NCBI GenBank assembly: GCA_023544495.1
Contig: JAMJFV010000133.1
Span: 1-5,492, forward strand
Reading direction: 5' to 3'
Origin: ANME-2 cluster archaeon
GTDB taxonomy: Archaea > Halobacteriota > Methanosarcinia > Methanosarcinales > Methanocomedenaceae
Length of the DNA stretch: 5,492 bases
Every line of letters begins with the position of its first letter. Within the stretch, counting starts at the first letter, position 1. Positions 4,698 to 5,492 of this stretch are shown here, piece by piece. A model generated the notes under the pieces. The model saw only the letters and a list, made by a program, of their open reading frames with translations, ran no database searches and had not been told where the DNA came from. Made by a program: the position numbers and the translations under genes.

Positions 4698-5492
4698 ATG
4701 ATGCTAAAGAGGTGGATTCATGAAAGTTTTATTGATCCGTTAGGGAAAGCAAGACATAGTGAAAAAATGAATATATTAATTACATTTAACATTTTCATTG
4801 TACTGGTTCTCATCGTTTTTGGAAATTGGGTATTAATTGTAAATGCCCTTTCTCCAAATAATAATGAAAATGACCATTCGGGTATTGACATGATAAATAC
4901 TACCGAATCAGATATTTTATCTAACGAAGTTTGCATGGGATGTCATTATACTAAAAGTAATTCTGAAAATGCTTTGAAAAATTATGAATGGATTGATCCA
5001 GTTCCATCTCTTGATAGTATTCTATCTGTTAACAATAATTACAGCGCAATTCTCCAGGTTGGGCAGACACCCTACCAGTTAGGGCCTTTTTTCAATACTG
5101 AATCCACGGGTTGGTCATGGTGGGATTCATTTGATTTTGGTTCAGAAAAACAAAAAAATATGATTTCTCTCATGATTCTTGATAATTCCACAGGTACAAT
5201 TAAACCAGTCACAGGACTTGCAACACTACCCACGTGGCCTCAGGCAACGTACCGAAACCATAGTCTGAACTCAAGCTACAAAGCTGATACAGATCCCACT
5301 CCCATAACCACACTGAATAATTATCCGGACCAGATCGACCTTTGGATGATAAAAGAAGTTGACCTTTCAGAGGTTACATCTGCAAATCTAACCTTTTGGA
5401 CATGGTATTCCATGGAAACCGATTGGGACTATGGATTTGTTGGTGTATCGACAAACGGGGGAACTACCTGGAACTACCTTCCGGGATCCTTA
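4698..5492 (+). CDS. Membrane-anchored extracellular protein with a c-type haem motif and an immune inhibitor A-like VEG domain (3' truncated by window edge)
   Basis: The frame is open from ATG 4698 to the last base, giving 265 residues with no stop, so the C-terminus lies to the right. An AGGAG site 8 bases upstream supports this start. Residues 1-25 are basic and polar. Residues 26-50 form one membrane helix, so the rest should be outside the cell. CMGCH at 79-83 (bases 4932-4946) is a CXXCH haem c attachment motif, the only one seen so far. Six N-X-S/T sequons (Asn67, 114, 163, 187, 191, 230) fit an archaeal surface glycoprotein. Residues about 192-265, with DLWMIKEVDLSEV, LTFWTWYSMETDWDYGFV and VSTNGGTTW, resemble the beta-sandwich VEG domain that follows the catalytic domain in M6 immune inhibitor A peptidases. 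No HEXXH zinc site is present in the visible part, so peptidase activity is not supported. It may be an extracellular cytochrome or an adhesive/S-layer-associated protein. Exact function is unknown. Confidence 0.8.
   Translation, partial: MMLKRWIHESFIDPLGKARHSEKMNILITFNIFIVLVLIVFGNWVLIVNALSPNNNENDHSGIDMINTTESDILSNEVCMGCHYTKSNSENALKNYEWIDPVPSLDSILSVNNNYSAILQVGQTPYQLGPFFNTESTGWSWWDSFDFGSEKQKNMISLMILDNSTGTIKPVTGLATLPTWPQATYRNHSLNSSYKADTDPTPITTLNNYPDQIDLWMIKEVDLSEVTSANLTFWTWYSMETDWDYGFVGVSTNGGTTWNYLPGSL

Noticed and set aside
4718..4936. 72-codon open frame on the - strand
   Set aside because: Antisense to the start of the surface haem protein, which has a far better ribosome binding site, topology and domain support.

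Overview
The window looks like chromosomal DNA from a methane-metabolising archaeon of the Methanosarcinales/ANME-2 type. The evidence is the C-terminal end of an ABC-type ATPase that resembles component A2 (AtwA) of the methyl-coenzyme M reductase activation system, AT-rich TATA-box-like promoter elements, a CXXCH haem motif in a predicted surface protein (cytochromes occur in Methanosarcinales-type methanogens/methanotrophs but not in most others), and a short relic of an IS1634-type transposase of a kind common in these genomes. The taxonomic call is an inference from a few genes, not a proof.

Layout, left to right. (1) 1-378, + strand: 3' end of the AtwA-like ABC ATPase gene. (2) 379-482: spacer with a perfect 7-bp inverted repeat and a TATA-like stretch directly before the next gene. 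(3) 483-1622, + strand: membrane-anchored signal peptide peptidase A (SppA) with an intact Ser/Lys dyad. (4) 1635-2990, - strand: a 12-helix MATE-family exporter, convergent with sppA across only 12 bp. (5) 2991-3288: divergent promoter region with a palindrome in front of the MATE gene, and a probable TATA box, leader hairpin and ribosome binding site in front of the next gene. (6) 3289-4221, + strand: diacylglycerol/sphingosine-kinase-family lipid kinase; the open frame extends upstream to 3073, but the sequence favours the later GTG start. (7) 4222-4697: a gene-poor stretch with a short direct repeat, a strong 13-bp hairpin, and a 28-codon transposase relic enclosed by an 11-bp inverted repeat. 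(8) 4698-5492, + strand, running off the right edge: a membrane-anchored extracellular protein with one c-type haem motif followed by a beta-rich domain like the VEG domain of immune inhibitor A (M6) peptidases.

The genes do not form one operon. Orientation changes three times and each gene has its own candidate control region. SppA, the MATE pump, the lipid kinase and the surface haem protein share only a loose cell-envelope theme. No defence system, CRISPR array, rRNA or tRNA was recognised. The most unusual item is the haem/InhA-like surface protein at the right edge, most of which may lie outside the window.
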